Source: Bacteroidales bacterium
GTDB taxonomy: Bacteria > Bacteroidota > Bacteroidia > Bacteroidales > P3
Assembly (NCBI GenBank): GCA_016280915.1
Contig: JAEEHQ010000008.1
Location: 1-34,603, forward strand
Direction of reading: 5' to 3'
Length of the DNA: 34,603 nucleotides
Shown here: positions 33,857-34,603 of the stretch, in pieces
How the letters are laid out: each line of letters starts with the position of its first letter
Numbering within the stretch: the first letter of the stretch is position 1
Translations under genes and position numbers: made by a program
Notes under the pieces: model-generated
What the model was told of the DNA's origin: nothing
The model's database searches: none
The model's input: only the letters and a program-made list of their open reading frames with translations

Positions 33857-33989
33857 AACGCTTTTGTTTCAGCCTCCTCGGCCCGGTCCTTAGTCGGGTG
33901 TTTTGTGGAGGAGGGGTCGGCAGGGAGAGGAGTGGGGCGTCGGGGCTTCCTTCCACCTCTGTGCGCACTTCTCTCCCTTTTCGACGATG

Positions 33990-33997
33990 CAAAGATA
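33990..33997 (-). promoter_or_regulatory. -7 box (TATCTTTG) between the DUF4248 and 292-residue genes
   Basis: The minus strand carries a full TAnnTTTG match, giving a leader of about 125 nt to the ATG at 33856. No -33 box was found. The upstream stretch to 34070 is purine-rich on this strand, with a 9-nt unit (AATGCTTCC on the plus strand) at 34033-34041 and 34053-34061, 20 nt apart. Confidence 0.5.
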
Positions 33998-34096
33998 CAA
34001 CCTTTTTTCGATTGCATTTCCCTTCTGTTCCCAATGCTTCCGATACTTTCCGAATGCTTCCCGTCCGTTCCCATAAATACCTTTGCACCCCCTTGG

Positions 34097-34318
34097 TCAG
34101 GGCTCCCCCAGAGCCTCAAAAATAGCCTTCACCTGTGCCCTTGAGAAGATTTTGCTCCGCTGGGTGAAGCCCAGTTCCCTCAGCCGTTCCATCAGGCCCG
34201 GCACATGCGAGAGCTCTTTCATAAACCACATCCTGGCACCGCGGTCCGAGATAGGCCGACCATAGTAAAGCTGTGCCAGCTCGCTGCGTCCATAGACGCG
34301 AATAGGAGTCTTTTCCAT
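34097..34318 (-). CDS. DUF4248 domain protein
   Basis: This 73-residue protein matches DUF4248 along its length: KTPIRVYGRSELAQLYYG at the start, a central Trp-containing helix and SRAQVKAIFEALGEP at the end. The fold looks like a small helical DNA-binding or adaptor domain, but the function is not established. As far as I recall, members often lie near HU-like proteins and amidases in Bacteroidota; none is in view here because the window ends soon upstream. The start is ATG at 34318. No clear -7 box was seen within 150 nt upstream. Confidence 0.85.
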   Translation of the reverse strand: MEKTPIRVYGRSELAQLYYGRPISDRGARMWFMKELSHVPGLMERLRELGFTQRSKIFSRAQVKAIFEALGEP

Positions 34319-34319
34319 G

Positions 34320-34458
34320 TTTTTTAAAGTTTATAGGTTATTGAAAGTTGAAAGTTTAGAGTTTAGAGTTTAGAGTTTAAAGTAGTTGAAAGTTTATAGG
34401 TTATTGGTTATGGGTTATAGGTTATTGAAAGTTTAAAGTAAACTCTGCGTTTTCCGCG
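34320..34458. repeat. AT-rich low-complexity repeat with the second 22-bp direct repeat
   Basis: Units such as GTTTAGAGTTTAGAG and GGTTATTGGTTATGGGTTATAGG repeat irregularly, in the same style as 32330-32625. The last 22 bp (34437-34458) repeats 32625-32646 with one mismatch, in the same orientation. Confidence 0.7.
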
Positions 34459-34471
34459 TTTTCCGTTGCGG

Positions 34472-34515
34472 CAGATTTGCAATCTGACGCAAAATACTAT
34501 AAGGATTTGCAATCC
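34472..34515. repeat. Two small palindromes at the window end
   Basis: Two hairpins share a TTGCAA core: 34472-34486 (6-bp arms, 3-nt loop) and 34503-34515 (5-bp arms). The rest of the tail to 34603 is AT-rich with no gene. Confidence 0.5.
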
Positions 34516-34603
34516 GTAAAGCAATAACTCTCAGAAATAAAAGTCCGCGCCAGCCATTAATGGTTAATTCATGATTAATTAATGATAATTCGTGTTTAAA
34601 AAA

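Noticed and set aside
33750..34119. Open frames on the minus strand between the DUF4248 and 292-residue genes
   Set aside because: They run through the -7 box and the purine-rich tract and have Arg/Lys/Pro-rich composition typical of non-coding sequence.
1..34603. tRNA or rRNA genes
   Set aside because: No T-arm motif with a matching acceptor stem and no rRNA-like conserved segment were noticed on reading; a covariance-model scan would be decisive.

Overview
The window looks like chromosomal DNA from a member of the Bacteroidales (phylum Bacteroidota). The main signs are promoters of the Bacteroidota type (a -7 box TAnnTTTG, three times with a TTTG or near-TTTG box exactly 20 bp upstream), a type IX secretion tail, a BACON-like lipoprotein, paired DUF3857/transglutaminase proteins, a FISUMP-like surface protein, a DUF4248 protein and Bacteroidota-style interspersed repeats. 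I cannot resolve the genus. No rRNA, tRNA or CRISPR array was seen.

Layout. 1-1300: an interspersed-repeat fragment, a TPR-like protein and a convergent BACON-like lipoprotein sharing one bidirectional terminator. 1300-2120: AT-rich spacer holding a 203-bp element with 17-bp inverted ends and an 8-bp direct duplication (MITE-like). 2121-6732 (minus): an operon of a GT4 glycosyltransferase, a DUF3857/transglutaminase protein with an intact Cys-His-Asp triad, a relative that has lost all three residues, and a 28-residue membrane peptide overlapping it by ATGA. 7001-8128: an HtrA/DegP-type periplasmic protease. 8424-11093 (minus): agmatine to putrescine (aguB, aguA) and an L,D-transpeptidase-like protein. 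11271-15809 (plus): a four-gene cell-surface operon (lipoprotein, OmpA-type barrel protein, small T9SS-tail protein, repeat-bearing FISUMP-like protein). 16068-18989: one reading frame joining a glutathione peroxidase, a patatin phospholipase, a POTRA-like segment and an outer-membrane barrel. 19158-23417: a YbjQ-family protein, a membrane protein with an HExxH motif, and gcvP.

23491-32198 is a type I restriction-modification operon (hsdM, hsdS, hsdR) carrying accessory genes: a HepT/MntA-type HEPN-nucleotidyltransferase pair with complete motifs, a small membrane coiled-coil protein, the 5' stub of a second hsdS, two REP-like hairpin clusters with a RAYT-type transposase, and a chimeric protein joining a Fic N-terminus to the tail of an AlbA/RecG-like regulator. 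The interior of the locus is visibly AT-richer than hsdM and hsdR, as expected for a turnover zone between conserved genes.

32330-34515 is a small module (DUF4248 protein, a 292-residue Bacteroidota protein of unknown role, and a short bacterial-repeat-domain protein) enclosed by AT-rich low-complexity repeats and a 22-bp direct repeat.

The most unusual items are the peroxidase-phospholipase-barrel fusion, the layered restriction locus with its embedded toxin-antitoxin pair and gene fossils, the MITE-like element, and the coupled 28-residue membrane peptide. Functions are inferred from motifs read by eye; no database search was run.
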